NCBI GenBank assembly: GCA_900545515.1
Contig: UQZA01000011.1
Coordinates: 16,738-80,737, forward strand
Length of the DNA stretch: 64,000 nucleotides
DNA from: an uncultured Eubacteriales bacterium
GTDB taxonomy: Bacteria; Bacillota; Clostridia; Oscillospirales; Oscillospiraceae
Direction of reading: 5' to 3'
A model generated the notes under the pieces. The model saw only the letters and a list, made by a program, of their open reading frames with translations. It was not told the DNA's origin and searched no databases. A program made the position numbers and the translations under genes. Shown one piece after another: positions 32,664-41,503 of the stretch. Position 1 is the first letter of the stretch, and every line of letters starts with the position of its first letter.

Positions 32664-34061
32664 TTACAGATCGCAGTTGTTGACGGTTCTGGGGAAGGGG
32701 ATCACATCCCGGATGTTGCCCATGCCGGTGAGGTACATGACGCACCGCTCAAAGCCCAAGCCGAAGCCGGCGTGACGGGCGGAACCGTACTTCCGCAGGT
32801 CCAGATAGAAGCCGTAATCCTCCTCCCGGAGGCCCAGCTCCCGGATGCGGTGCAGGAGGACGTCGTAGTTGTCCTCACGCTGGCTGCCGCCGATGATTTC
32901 GCCTATGCCAGGCACCAGGCAGTCCATGGCGGCAACAGTTTTGCCGTCGGGGTTCAGCTTCATATAGAAAGCCTTGATCTCCTTGGGGTAGTCAGTGACG
33001 AAAACGGGGCGTTTGAAGACCTCCTCCGTGAGGTAGCGCTCGTGCTCCGTCTGCAGGTCGCTGCCCCAGTGGACGGGGTACTCGAACTTGTCGTTGTGCT
33101 TCTCCAGGATTTCCACAGCCTCCGTGTAGGTCACGTGGCCAAAATCGGAGGTGAGCACATGATTCAGCCGGTCCAGCAGGCCCTTGTCCACAAACTGGTT
33201 GAAGAAGGCCATTTCCTCCGGCGCATGCTCCAGCACATAGGAGATGATATATTTGATCATATCCTCAGCCAGCTGCATGTCATCCTTCAGGTCGGCAAAG
33301 GCGATTTCCGGCTCAATCATCCAGAACTCGGCAGCGTGGCGGGTGGTGTTGGAGTTTTCCGCCCGGAAGGTGGGGCCGAAGGTATAGATGTTCTTAAAAG
33401 CCATGGCGTAGGTCTCGCCGTTCAGCTGGCCGGAGACGGTGAGGTTGGTGGGCTTGTTGAAGAAGTCCTGGGTGAAATCCACCTTGCCCTCCTCCGTCAG
33501 GGGGAGGTTCTGCAGGTCCAGGGTGGTGACCTGGAACATTTCTCCCGCCCCCTCGCAGTCGGAGCCGGTAATGAGGGGAGTGTGCACGTATACAAAATCC
33601 CGCTCCTGGAAGAACCGGTGGATGGCATAGGCGATGAGGCTCCGCACCCGGAACACGGCCTGGAAGGTATTGGTCCGGGGACGCAGATGGGTCATGGTAC
33701 GCAGGTATTCCAGGCTGTGCCGCTTCTTCTGCAGGGGATAGTCCGGGGCAGAGGCGCCTTCCACCACCACGGATTCTGCCTGGAGCTCAAAGGGCTGCTT
33801 GGCCTCCGGGGTTTCCACCAGAGTGCCGGTGACCACCAGGGCGGCTCCCACGTTGGTTTTGGAAATTTCCTGGAAATTATCCAGATTATCGTGATACACC
33901 ACCTGCAACGGGGTGAAAAATGTGCCGTCATGGAGGACAATGAAGCCGAAGGCCTTGCTGGCCCGGACGGAGCGCACCCAGCCGCCTACGCAGATGGTCT
34001 TTCCTGCATAGCGCGCTGTGTTTTGAAACAGATCCCGGATGCTGACAGATTCCATATGCAT
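32664..34061 (-). CDS. asnS: Asparaginyl-tRNA synthetase
   Basis: 465 residues, class II synthetase charging tRNA-Asn. The N-terminal OB-fold anticodon domain is ICVGGWVRSVRASKAFGFIVL, motif 2 is FGPTFRAENSNTTRHAAEFWMIEPE, and motif 3 is GFGLGFERCVMYLTG. The catalytic domain continues with DYPKEIKAFYMKLN, typical of AsnRS rather than AspRS. Start ATG 34061 lies behind GAGAGGTAGT; ATG 34055 is nearly equivalent. The gene seems monocistronic with its own terminator. No T-box is visible in the 160 bases upstream. Confidence 0.97.
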   Translation of the reverse strand: MHMESVSIRDLFQNTARYAGKTICVGGWVRSVRASKAFGFIVLHDGTFFTPLQVVYHDNLDNFQEISKTNVGAALVVTGTLVETPEAKQPFELQAESVVVEGASAPDYPLQKKRHSLEYLRTMTHLRPRTNTFQAVFRVRSLIAYAIHRFFQERDFVYVHTPLITGSDCEGAGEMFQVTTLDLQNLPLTEEGKVDFTQDFFNKPTNLTVSGQLNGETYAMAFKNIYTFGPTFRAENSNTTRHAAEFWMIEPEIAFADLKDDMQLAEDMIKYIISYVLEHAPEEMAFFNQFVDKGLLDRLNHVLTSDFGHVTYTEAVEILEKHNDKFEYPVHWGSDLQTEHERYLTEEVFKRPVFVTDYPKEIKAFYMKLNPDGKTVAAMDCLVPGIGEIIGGSQREDNYDVLLHRIRELGLREEDYGFYLDLRKYGSARHAGFGLGFERCVMYLTGMGNIRDVIPFPRTVNNCDL

Positions 34062-34173
34062 ACTACCTCTCTTTGCTTGAACTTGTGCAGCTAATACAAA
34101 AAAGTATACGCCAAATTGTGGCAATTTACAAGTGGGTTTTAGAATTTTTCCATATTGGGGAAGAAAAAGGAAA

Positions 34174-34202
34174 GGCTGACTCAATCAGCATTTGAGACAG
34201 CC
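34174..34202 (-). terminator. Terminator of the ddl-DUF1934 operon
   Basis: Stem GGCTG.CTCAA/TTGAG.CAGCC with one mismatch (34174-34202); on the minus strand it continues TTTCCTTTTTC. Confidence 0.6.
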
Positions 34203-34222
34203 GCCCTTTCTGCACATCGTGA

Positions 34223-34648
34223 TCACACAGGCCTCACCGCAATCTGATACCGCACGGTTCCCGCCATAGTCTGCTCCACCTCGATCGAGTAAAAAACATC
34301 CAGATTTCCGCCCAGGGGGCCCAGATTCACGTGGATTTTCCGGGCGCAGACGCAGACCATGAGAGCGCCTATGTCCAGCTGGTACAGGGACTCGTGGCGG
34401 ACACCCTCCTGAAACACCATCTGGGACTGCACGGCTCCGGTGCGGGAGAGCACCACATAGCCGGGGCGAATGTCGAAGGTGGTGGTCGCACCCTCCAGGC
34501 CGGTGAGGTCACTTTCCAGGTAGCAAATGCGCCAGCCCTCCGGGGTTTCCTCCAGCTCTCCCTCAGTCATGAGCTCCACCATGTCCGGCTCTTGGCCGCG
34601 GTAGTGCTGTTCACCGCGGATGGTAAGCATAACCGGTATTTTTTTCAT
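34223..34648 (-). CDS. DUF1934 (YwiB-like) beta-barrel protein
   Basis: 141 residues of the calycin-like DUF1934 family: KIPVMLTIRGEQ at the front, a middle with LTGLEGATTTFDIRPGYVVLSRTG, then QSQMVFQEGVRHESLY and the strand GGNLDVFYSIEVEQ. The role is unknown in all species I know. It overlaps the end of ddl by four bases and so is translated with it; DUF1934 genes often sit near aminoacyl-tRNA synthetase or cell-wall genes in clostridia. No export signal is present. Confidence 0.9.
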   Translation of the reverse strand: MKKIPVMLTIRGEQHYRGQEPDMVELMTEGELEETPEGWRICYLESDLTGLEGATTTFDIRPGYVVLSRTGAVQSQMVFQEGVRHESLYQLDIGALMVCVCARKIHVNLGPLGGNLDVFYSIEVEQTMAGTVRYQIAVRPV

Positions 34649-35712
34649 GACGCTTGTGCCTCGCAGGCCAGAGCAATCAGCTGATCAATGAGCTCCGGAT
34701 AGGGGATGCCGCTGGCGGCAAACAGCTTGGGATACATGGAGATGGAGGTAAATCCTGGCAAGGTATTGATTTCGTTGAAAATCACGTCTTCCCCCTCATA
34801 CGTCACAAAGAAGTCTACCCGGGAGAGTCCCTGGCAGCCAATGGCCTGGTAAATCCGGACGGCTGCATCCCGGACGGCTTCCTCTGTCTCCTCCGAGATC
34901 CGGGCTGGGATATAGGCCCGGGAGGTATCGGTGACATACTTGGCCTCGTAATCATAGAATTCCGCACCGGAATCAATCTCGCCGCAGATGGAGGCTACAG
35001 GGCTGTCATTTCCCATGACGGCCACCTCAATTTCCCGACCGTGAATGAACTCCTCCACCAGAATTTTCCGGTCGTATTGGGCTGCCGTCTCCAGGGCGGC
35101 AATCAGCTCCTCCCGGTTTTTCACTTTGGATACGCCGACGGAGGACCCGGTGCCGGCGGGCTTGACAAACATGGGATATTGAAATTGCTCCTCCAGAGCG
35201 TTCAGAACCCGCTCCTTCTGATGCTCCCCGCTCCAGACCAGGCGCCAGGCAGCCTGGCGGATGCCGGCCTGATCGGCCACCAGCTTGGTAAGAGTCTTAT
35301 CCATGGCCACAGCAGAGGCAGCCACGTGGCTGCCCACGTAGGGGATACCAGCCAGCTGCAGTAGGCCCTGCATGGCTCCGTCCTCACCATTGGCGCCGTG
35401 AAGGACCGGGAACACCACGTCAATCCGCTCCCGGACCACGCAATCTCCCTCGAAGGTGAGAAGCCCCTGACCCCGCACCGGGGAAATGGCCGCCCGGCGG
35501 TTACCGGGCTCCTGCTCCCACTGGCCGGAGGGAAGAAGGCTGTAGTCCCGGCTGGTGAAGTGAATCCAATCGCCCCCCTTGGTGATACCCACGGGGAACA
35601 CATTGTATTTAGAGTGATCGATGTTGTTCAGCACAGATTCCGCCGAGCGCAAAGACACCTCATGCTCCGGAGAGATGCCGCCAAACAGAACGCAAACGCT
35701 TAACTTTCGCAC
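34645..35712 (-). CDS. ddl: D-alanine--D-alanine ligase
   Basis: 355 residues, ATP-grasp enzyme joining two D-alanines for peptidoglycan precursor synthesis. Motifs: LFGGISPEHEVSLRSAESV, HGANGEDGAMQGLLQLAGIPYVG, FVKPAGTGSSVGVSKV, and the active-site region FYDYEAKYVTD. The EFYDYEAKY form is that of true D-Ala-D-Ala ligases, not of vancomycin-resistance D-Ala-D-Lac ligases, so sensitivity to vancomycin is suggested from this gene. The start is GTG at 35712 with GAGGCG upstream. It overlaps the DUF1934 gene. Confidence 0.96.
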   Translation of the reverse strand: MRKLSVCVLFGGISPEHEVSLRSAESVLNNIDHSKYNVFPVGITKGGDWIHFTSRDYSLLPSGQWEQEPGNRRAAISPVRGQGLLTFEGDCVVRERIDVVFPVLHGANGEDGAMQGLLQLAGIPYVGSHVAASAVAMDKTLTKLVADQAGIRQAAWRLVWSGEHQKERVLNALEEQFQYPMFVKPAGTGSSVGVSKVKNREELIAALETAAQYDRKILVEEFIHGREIEVAVMGNDSPVASICGEIDSGAEFYDYEAKYVTDTSRAYIPARISEETEEAVRDAAVRIYQAIGCQGLSRVDFFVTYEGEDVIFNEINTLPGFTSISMYPKLFAASGIPYPELIDQLIALACEAQAS

Positions 35713-35837
35713 TGCAAACGCCTCATTTCTTTTCTGCGCAAATTTTTACCTGTATACTATACGCTACGAAGCAGCAGAAAACAAGAGCAAATTTTTCACC
35801 GGTCCATTTTTCCTATGGAATTCTGCCGCCGCCATGG

Positions 35838-36040
35838 TATAATGGCCCCAGATCAGCGCCGGAGGAGCCAGGGCCTATGTACTGGCGCAGACAGGAAGGC
35901 CGCAGGTTTTCGCACCGCTGCTTGAGATGCAATGGGCGCTCCCGCGCCAGTGCAACGTGGCAGCTCTCCTGGCCTGCCCTCGGGGCCAAAAATGGCAGTA
36001 CCAAAACCGTCTCATTTGTGTTATCATATGTGCAGTGCAT
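35838..36040 (+). other. Intergenic stretch with promoter-like box and foldable RNA
   Basis: TATAAT (35838-35843) is followed by DNA that can fold into a long stem: GGAGGAGCCA (about 35861) with TGGCAGCTCTCC (about 35958), and ACTGGCGC (35880-35887) with GCGCCAGT (35944-35951). A 64-residue frame from ATG 35877 has GGAGGAG before it but an improbable composition. I cannot match the fold to SRP, 6S or RNase P RNA. A non-coding RNA is possible. Confidence 0.3.
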
Positions 36041-36084
36041 ACGCTCTGCCGCCAGGCAAGAAACCGGATGAAGGAGGCCGCAAT

Positions 36085-36495
36085 ATGCAGATTGAATTGA
36101 GCAACAAGGAGTTCCGCCGCCTGTTGGACCTGGTATATATGGGAAACTGGGTCCTGAACTCCACCCGTGGGGAAGACCGCTTTCAGGACTATGACGATTT
36201 GGAGAGCAAGCTCTTTGGTCTGTGCCGGCGCAACGGTATGGGCGTCCTGGTGGAGGATTGGGAGGGGGTTCCCGTCCCGTCTCAGGCCTATGCCGAGGGC
36301 GGGATTCATGAGGCCATTTCTTATTACGAAGATAACATGTTCTATGAGATTCTGGCGGAGGAGCTGAGCCGCCGGGATATGGATTACGCAGATATTACAG
36401 ACGAAAACTATGACGAGATTGTTCAGCGCATGGATACCTATATGGACGAATTTGAGGTCTCCGGCGTGGACCATTTGGTTCTGGAGGAGGAGTAA
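36085..36495 (+). CDS. Conserved-looking small acidic protein of unknown function
   Basis: 136 residues, very acidic, without export signal. AAGGAGGCCGCAAT before ATG 36085 sets the start; the upstream frame is not used. It reads MQIELSNKEFRRLLDLVYMG, then FQDYDDLESKLFGLCRRNGM, and ends in an alpha-helical acidic part with ENYDEIVQRMDTYMDEFEV. I recognise no domain. The good binding site and coherent codon use say it is a real gene. It is followed by endonuclease IV at 100 bases. Confidence 0.8.
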   Translation: MQIELSNKEFRRLLDLVYMGNWVLNSTRGEDRFQDYDDLESKLFGLCRRNGMGVLVEDWEGVPVPSQAYAEGGIHEAISYYEDNMFYEILAEELSRRDMDYADITDENYDEIVQRMDTYMDEFEVSGVDHLVLEEE

Positions 36496-36596
36496 CCCAC
36501 CCGGCAGACGGTCCCCAATGTGATTCTGCTGAATCGGAGGGCACAAGACGGGGTGGGGCCAGAAAAAAGATACAATAAAATGGAGCGTGATTTGGA

Positions 36597-37418
36597 ATGC
36601 CCTATTTCGGCTGTCATCTGTCCCCCTCCGGGGGCTATGCCGCTATGGTTCGCACGGCCGCTTCCCTGGGAGGGGATACCTTCCAGTTTTTTACCCGGAA
36701 CCCACGGGGCAGCCGGGCCAAGGCGCCGGATTTGGCGGATGCCGCCCGGGCCGGAGCCCTCATGAAGGAGGGGGCCTTTGGCCCCGTGGTTGCCCACGGC
36801 GCATATACCATGAACCTGTGTACCCAAGACCCGGACGCCCGCGCGTTTGCCGCCCAGGTTTTGACGGAGGATCTGGGCCGGACTGCCCTGCTCCCCGGGT
36901 GCTTGTACAACTTCCACCCCGGCAGCCACGTGGGGCAGGGGCTGGAGGAGGGGATTCGTCAGATTGCCGCGGCCCTGGAAGGGGCTTTGGCTTCCGCGCC
37001 CGAAGCCTGCGTTTTATTGGAGACCATGGCGGGCAAGGGAACTGAAATCGGCGGCCGGTTCCAGGAGCTTCGGATGATCCTGGATGCGGTACGGAGTCCC
37101 CAGCTGCACGTTTGCCTGGATACCTGCCATGTTTGGGACGCGGGGTATGACATTGCCGGTTCTCTGGAGGGGGTTTTGGAGGAGTTCGACCGGGTCATCG
37201 GCCTGTCCCATCTCCGGGCGATTCATATGAACGATTCCAAGAATCCTTTGGGCGCGCGTAAGGACCGCCACGCCTGCCTGGGAGAGGGCCGCATCGGCCT
37301 GGAAGCCTTGAAACGAGTGGCGACCCACCCGGCGTTGCACCACCTGCCCATGATTCTGGAGACCCCCAATGAGTTGCCGGGCTACGCCAGAGAAATCCAG
37401 CTCCTCCGGCAGGCATGA
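36597..37418 (+). CDS. nfo: Deoxyribonuclease IV (AP endonuclease, Nfo family)
   Basis: 273 residues, TIM-barrel enzyme that cuts DNA at abasic sites in base excision repair, with three zinc ions. Ligand motifs are visible in order: GCHLSPSGG, VVAHGAYTMNL, YNFHPGSHVG, VLLETMAGKG, HVCLDTCHVWDAGYD, AIHMNDSK, DRHACLGEGRIG and ILETPNE. Length is normal. The binding site GGAGCGTGATTTGG is fair. A hairpin with poor T run follows the stop. Confidence 0.95.
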   Translation: MPYFGCHLSPSGGYAAMVRTAASLGGDTFQFFTRNPRGSRAKAPDLADAARAGALMKEGAFGPVVAHGAYTMNLCTQDPDARAFAAQVLTEDLGRTALLPGCLYNFHPGSHVGQGLEEGIRQIAAALEGALASAPEACVLLETMAGKGTEIGGRFQELRMILDAVRSPQLHVCLDTCHVWDAGYDIAGSLEGVLEEFDRVIGLSHLRAIHMNDSKNPLGARKDRHACLGEGRIGLEALKRVATHPALHHLPMILETPNELPGYAREIQLLRQA

Positions 37419-37440
37419 CGTTTCCAGTTCAATCCATCAC

Positions 37441-37478
37441 GGCGAGGCGAGGGTCAGAAAGTAGACCTTCGCCTCGCC
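37441..37478 (+). terminator. Hairpin after nfo
   Basis: GGCGAGGCGA (37441-37450) pairs with TCGCCTCGCC (37469-37478) and an inner GGTC/GACC extends the stem. The T run is weak, so termination is only probable. Confidence 0.6.
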
Positions 37479-37506
37479 GCGTATTTCTGGATCTTCTCCA
37501 CACGTT

Positions 37507-37860
37507 TTAGATGGATCCAATTGTGGGGGAATCCGCCTTGGTTGGCGCCAGGCGGCCATCTTCCAGCTGGAATATGGTATCGGCCTGGATGGCGGTTTCC
37601 ATGTCATGGGTAATGAGAATGATACCCCGGCCCTTTCTGTGCTCCTGCCGCAAAAGGTTAAAAATCAACTGGCGGTTTTTACGGTCCAGGTTGCCGGTGG
37701 GTTCGTCGGCAAGGATCAGACATGGGTCCAGAATGAGGGCCCGGGCAATTTTTTCTCTCAATCCGGAAAAAGCGCCGCAGGCATCGCAGTAGTGCTGTGG
37801 GAATGTGCGGAAACCGCACTGCGGTTTTCCACATTTCCACAGTCCCTGCTCCGGTGTCAA
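37507..37860 (-). pseudogene. Remnant of an ABC transporter ATPase (MacB/LolD type)
   Basis: Only the second half of an ATPase is left: a degraded signature region (GLREKIARALI in place of SGGxxQRVAIARAL), Walker B LILADEPTGNLD, and the switch IILITHDMETAI. Walker A and the whole first half are missing, and the front 30 residues (MTPEQGLWKCGKPQC...) are unrelated. The associated permease is absent. The ~680 bases from 37419 to 38100 thus look like decaying DNA. The ATPase pattern EPTGNLDRKNRQLIF points to the MacB/LolD/bacitracin-exporter group. Confidence 0.8.
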
Positions 37861-38045
37861 ATATTATTATAAATCCTACATCCTATGCAAATTTTATTTT
37901 TATATGAGCTTGCCATACGCCATATCGTTTTTCGAGTTTCCCTTCGGCATTTCGATTGCGGTTCCAGGAATTTTCCCAACCTGGCGCTGCGCGGGCGCGC
38001 CCTGCCTTTTCCGGAAGCAGCTTTCGGCATTCATGGAATCTTAAT

Positions 38046-38074
38046 TTGACAAATTTGCGGAAAAATAGTATTCT
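38046..38074 (+). promoter_or_regulatory. Promoter of the pspC-ftsW-pbp genes
   Basis: TTGACA (38046-38051), 17-base spacer, TATTCT (38069-38074). It serves at least the PspC gene. Confidence 0.8.
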
Positions 38075-38107
38075 GTACCTGAGTCTCACCAAAAGGAGTT
38101 GTTTTTG

Positions 38108-38302
38108 ATGCAGCAGAAACTCACCCGTTCTCAGAATGACCGGAAGCTGCTTGGTGTTTGCGGCGGTCTGGCTGCCTTTTTTGGAATTGACGCCACATGG
38201 ATCCGGTTGGTTTGGGCCTTTGGCACCCTGTGCAGCGTTGGTCTGGGCCTGGTGGCTTACTTTGTGGCGGCGATTATCATACCGGAGGAGATCGCCCCCT
38301 GA
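38108..38302 (+). CDS. PspC-domain membrane protein
   Basis: 64 residues. The sequence LTRSQNDRKLLGVCGGLAAF, then IDATWIRLVWAF and a membrane helix ending AAIIIPEEIAP is the compact PspC domain. Such proteins sit in the membrane; in E. coli PspC senses envelope stress, while short clostridial forms are uncharacterised. AAGGAGTTGTTTTTG before ATG 38108 fixes the start (a TTG at 38099 is less likely). It is 31 bases before the FHA-FtsW gene and may be co-expressed with cell-wall genes. Confidence 0.92.
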   Translation: MQQKLTRSQNDRKLLGVCGGLAAFFGIDATWIRLVWAFGTLCSVGLGLVAYFVAAIIIPEEIAP

Positions 38303-38333
38303 AAGATTCCTATGGGAAAGGAAGTGATTTCTC

Positions 38334-40082
38334 GTGGAGAGCTTTTTTGAAGCCATAAAAAGCTTGGGTGGCCTTCCCATGGGTAGCGCCCAATTTTCGA
38401 ACCTGTACGGCGCTGCCGTGCGGATTCTTCTGCCTGTACTGGCAGCCCTCCTGCTTCTGCGCTGCGCCAAGAGCCTGCTTACCTTCCGGAAGGAGCCGGA
38501 GATCTGGGCCTGGCTGTGTCTGCCCGATGGCAATCAGCTGCCCATTACCCACTGGGAGAATGTCATTGGCCGGAACAAGCGCAGCGATATTGTCATTGAC
38601 CTGCCCACCATTTCCAGGAGCCACGCGGTCCTCACCCGGTACGATGACGGCAGCTGGACCATCAGCGACATCGGCTCCAAGGGCGGCATCCAGGTCAACG
38701 GCCAGGATACGGCCCTGTGCGCCCTGGAGCCCGGGGATGTGATTTCTCTCAACGGTCTGGAGATGACCCTGGAGCCCATCACCGAGAATCAGGAGGCCTA
38801 CCAGACCACCCTGAGGACCAAGGCCGGAAAGGATTTTCACCCCAGCGTGACCCTGGTTCTTCTGAGCCTGTTTCAGGTGTTCATGACCCTCCAGCTGCTG
38901 TTTACGGCGGAGCTGGAGGATATGGGGAGCATCGCCCTTGGATTTGGGTCCATTTTCGCCATTCAGTGGCTGCTGTTTGCCTTTTACTGCGCCATCCGGC
39001 GGAGAGGCTACGAGGTGGAGACCATTGCTTTTTTCCTCAGCACCTTGGGCATGGCCCTCATTGCCACGGCGGACCCGGGTGAGGCGGGGAAGCAAATTGC
39101 CGCCATGGTGCTGGGTCTGGGGCTGTTTCTGTTTCTGGGATGGTCCCTGCGGGATCTGGAGCGGGCCAAGAAGGTGCGGTATCTGGCGGCGGGCTTCGGC
39201 CTTCTGCTGCTGGCGGTGAACCTGGTGTTCGGCGTGGAGAAGTTCGGCGCGAAGAACTGGATCAGCATCGGACCCATGTCCTTCCAGCCCTCCGAGCTGG
39301 TGAAAATTTGCTTTGTTCTGGCCGGCGCCTCCACCATGGACCGGATTGTCACCAGGCGAAACCTGGCCCTGTTCATTGCTTACTCCGGTATCATTTGTGG
39401 CTGCCTGGTTCTCATGAACGATTTTGGCACGGCCCTCATTTTCTTTGCCGCATTCCTGGTGATTGCCTATCTTCGCTCCGGCAACTTTGCCACCATTGCC
39501 CTGGTCTGCGCAGCCACAGGCTTTGGCGGAATCATGGCGCTGCGCTTCCTGAAGCCCCATGTGCTGAGCCGGTTTGCCTCCTGGCGCCATGTGTGGGAGG
39601 TCCCCCTGGAGGGGGGCTATCAGCAGACCCGGGCCATGATGTGCATTGCCTCTGGAGGCCTGCTGGGCCTGGGGGGAGGCAACGGCTGGCTGAAGTACGT
39701 GGCTGCCAGTGACACGGACCTGGTATTTGCCACGGTTTCCGAGGAGTGGGGCCTGCTCATTGGGGTGATGATGGTCCTGGCTGTGGTGTGCCTGGGGGCA
39801 TTTGTGGTCCGCGCCGCCCCAGTGGGCCGCAGCAGCTTTTACACCATTGGCGCTTGTGCAGCCATCAGCATTCTCATGGTCCAGACCATCCTCAATGTGC
39901 TGGGTACTGTGGATCTGCTGCCTCTCACTGGCGTCACCTTCCCCTTTGTTTCCAACGGCGGCTCCAGCATGATCTCCGCCTGGGGGATGCTGGCCTTCAT
40001 CAAGGCGGCGGATACCAGGCAGAACGCCAGCTTTGCCATTCGCTTGCCATCGCGTAAAAAGGAGGCGGTGCAGTATGAATAG
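38334..40082 (+). CDS. FHA domain fused to FtsW/RodA/SpoVE glycosyltransferase
   Basis: 582 residues. A first membrane span (AAVRILLPVLAALLLLRC) is followed by a cytoplasmic FHA domain at about 75-130 (VIGRNKRSDIVIDLPTISRS, HAVLT, DIGSKGGIQVNG), then about ten spans of the SEDS family with FGAKNWISIGPMSFQPSEL, MNDFGTALIFF and the C-terminal PFVSNGGSSMIS. SEDS proteins polymerise lipid II into glycan strands with a partner PBP, here encoded directly after with overlap. FHA domains bind phosphothreonine, so control by a Ser/Thr kinase is suggested. The start is GTG. Whether it is the divisome, elongasome or sporulation copy is undecided. Confidence 0.94.
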   Translation: MESFFEAIKSLGGLPMGSAQFSNLYGAAVRILLPVLAALLLLRCAKSLLTFRKEPEIWAWLCLPDGNQLPITHWENVIGRNKRSDIVIDLPTISRSHAVLTRYDDGSWTISDIGSKGGIQVNGQDTALCALEPGDVISLNGLEMTLEPITENQEAYQTTLRTKAGKDFHPSVTLVLLSLFQVFMTLQLLFTAELEDMGSIALGFGSIFAIQWLLFAFYCAIRRRGYEVETIAFFLSTLGMALIATADPGEAGKQIAAMVLGLGLFLFLGWSLRDLERAKKVRYLAAGFGLLLLAVNLVFGVEKFGAKNWISIGPMSFQPSELVKICFVLAGASTMDRIVTRRNLALFIAYSGIICGCLVLMNDFGTALIFFAAFLVIAYLRSGNFATIALVCAATGFGGIMALRFLKPHVLSRFASWRHVWEVPLEGGYQQTRAMMCIASGGLLGLGGGNGWLKYVAASDTDLVFATVSEEWGLLIGVMMVLAVVCLGAFVVRAAPVGRSSFYTIGACAAISILMVQTILNVLGTVDLLPLTGVTFPFVSNGGSSMISAWGMLAFIKAADTRQNASFAIRLPSRKKEAVQYE

Positions 40083-41448
40083 AATTGCGGGCCGCTCGAG
40101 ATTTGTTCTGATCCTGGCTGCCGTTTTGGTGCTGGGCCTTGTGATTTTCTCAGGAGAATATCTGTTTCAGGCCAAGGAGTGGGTGGTGTTTCCCGGCAGC
40201 CCTCATGTGTACCGGGGAAGCAACCTGAATTGCGGCGTGGTTACAGACCGGACCGGCGCCGTCCTCCTGGACGCCACCGATGGCCGGACTTACAGCGATG
40301 ATCGGACTGTGCGCCTGGCTACTCTCCACCTGCTGGGAGATCGGGAGGGCTATATCAGCGCCCCTGCCGTATCGGAATACAGCAGCCAGATGGTGGGATT
40401 TGATCTGATCAATGGCGTGTACTCCACCTCTGGCACCGGAGGCACAGCGGTGCTCACCATCAGCGCCAAGGCCCAGAAGGCCGCCCTGGAGGCACTGGAC
40501 GGCCGCAAGGGAGTGGTGGGGGTATACAATTACAAGACCGGCGAGATTCTCTGCGCCGTTTCCTCTCCCACCTATGACCCGGACGACGTGCCGGACCTGG
40601 AGAATGACAGCACCGGAGACTATGAGGGCGTCTATGTAAACCGGTTTACCCAGGCGTCCTATGTCCCCGGCTCCATCTTCAAGGTTGTGACCACGGCGGC
40701 GGCTTTGGCGGAGATTGACGACATAGAGTCTCAGACCTTCCTCTGTGAGGGCTCCTATTGGGTGGGAGGCGACGAGGTGGTCTGCGAAGGGACCCATGGA
40801 GAGGTCACCATGCGCCAGGCCCTGATGCACTCCTGCAACAGCGCCTTTGCCCAGATTGCCTTGGAGCTGGGGCCGGAAACCCTGATGAAATATGCACAGC
40901 AGTTCCAGATTACAGAGCCTTTGACCTTTGATGGCATCACCACTGCCTCCGGGCACTTTGATCTCTCCGATGCGGCAGATGTCAATGTGGCCTGGGGCGG
41001 GATTGGCCAGTACACCGATACGGTGAATCCCTGCCGCTATATGACCTTCATGGGCCAGATTGCCGGCGGTGGCACAGCAGCCGAGCCCTATCTCGTATCC
41101 TCCGCTTCCTCTGGCATATTCAGCCGGTATACGGCCAGGACCCAGCAGACAGACCGCGTCATGCCCACGGCTGTGGCAGCTACGCTACAGGAAATGATGC
41201 ACTACAACGTGACCAATAACTATGGGGAGGATAGTTTCCCGGATGTGTATGTCTGCGCCAAGACCGGCACGGCAGAGGTGGGAGGCGGCCTGGAGCCCAA
41301 CGCCACCTTTGCCGGGTTCACCATGGACGAGGACTACCCTCTGGCCTTTGTGGTCATGGTGGAGAATGGGGGCTATGGTAGAAGCGTCTGCATTCCCATC
41401 CTCTCCCAGGTGCTTTCGGCCTGTATGGAAGATATGAACCCCGGTTAA
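40075..41448 (+). CDS. Class B penicillin-binding protein (transpeptidase)
   Basis: 457 residues with one N-terminal span (FVLILAAVLVLGLVIFSGEY), a short PBP dimer-like region (NCGVVTDRTGAVLLDATDGR) and a transpeptidase domain. Catalytic motifs are SIFK (Ser200-Lys203), SCN (Ser253-Asn255) and KTG (Lys396). It cross-links peptidoglycan outside the membrane and is the natural partner of the SEDS protein it overlaps (40075-40082). It is shorter than typical PBP2, in the style of the PbpA/FtsI-like proteins paired with FHA-SEDS genes in Actinobacteria and clostridia. GGAGGCGGTGCAGT before the ATG supports the start. Confidence 0.95.
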   Translation: MNRIAGRSRFVLILAAVLVLGLVIFSGEYLFQAKEWVVFPGSPHVYRGSNLNCGVVTDRTGAVLLDATDGRTYSDDRTVRLATLHLLGDREGYISAPAVSEYSSQMVGFDLINGVYSTSGTGGTAVLTISAKAQKAALEALDGRKGVVGVYNYKTGEILCAVSSPTYDPDDVPDLENDSTGDYEGVYVNRFTQASYVPGSIFKVVTTAAALAEIDDIESQTFLCEGSYWVGGDEVVCEGTHGEVTMRQALMHSCNSAFAQIALELGPETLMKYAQQFQITEPLTFDGITTASGHFDLSDAADVNVAWGGIGQYTDTVNPCRYMTFMGQIAGGGTAAEPYLVSSASSGIFSRYTARTQQTDRVMPTAVAATLQEMMHYNVTNNYGEDSFPDVYVCAKTGTAEVGGGLEPNATFAGFTMDEDYPLAFVVMVENGGYGRSVCIPILSQVLSACMEDMNPG

Positions 41449-41466
41449 AATCAGACACAAGATTGC

Positions 41467-41503
41467 CGCCCCCTGCATATGGTGAATGCAGGGGGCGTTT
41501 TTT
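41467..41503 (+). terminator. Terminator of the FtsW-PBP operon
   Basis: CGCCCCCTGCAT (41467-41478) pairs perfectly with ATGCAGGGGGCG (41486-41497), followed by six T residues. The next ATG (41504) starts directly after the T run. Confidence 0.93.

Noticed and set aside
34645..35712. Vancomycin-resistance D-Ala-D-Lac ligase
   Set aside because: The active-site segment FYDYEAKY is that of normal D-Ala-D-Ala ligases, and no vanH/vanX genes are adjacent.
35877..36071. A 64-codon frame with GGAGGAG in front
   Set aside because: Composition rich in Arg/Cys/Trp and foldable RNA argue against coding; kept only as part of the intergenic entry.
37507..37860. A functional ABC ATPase gene
   Set aside because: Walker A and half of the domain are missing, so it is listed as a pseudogene.
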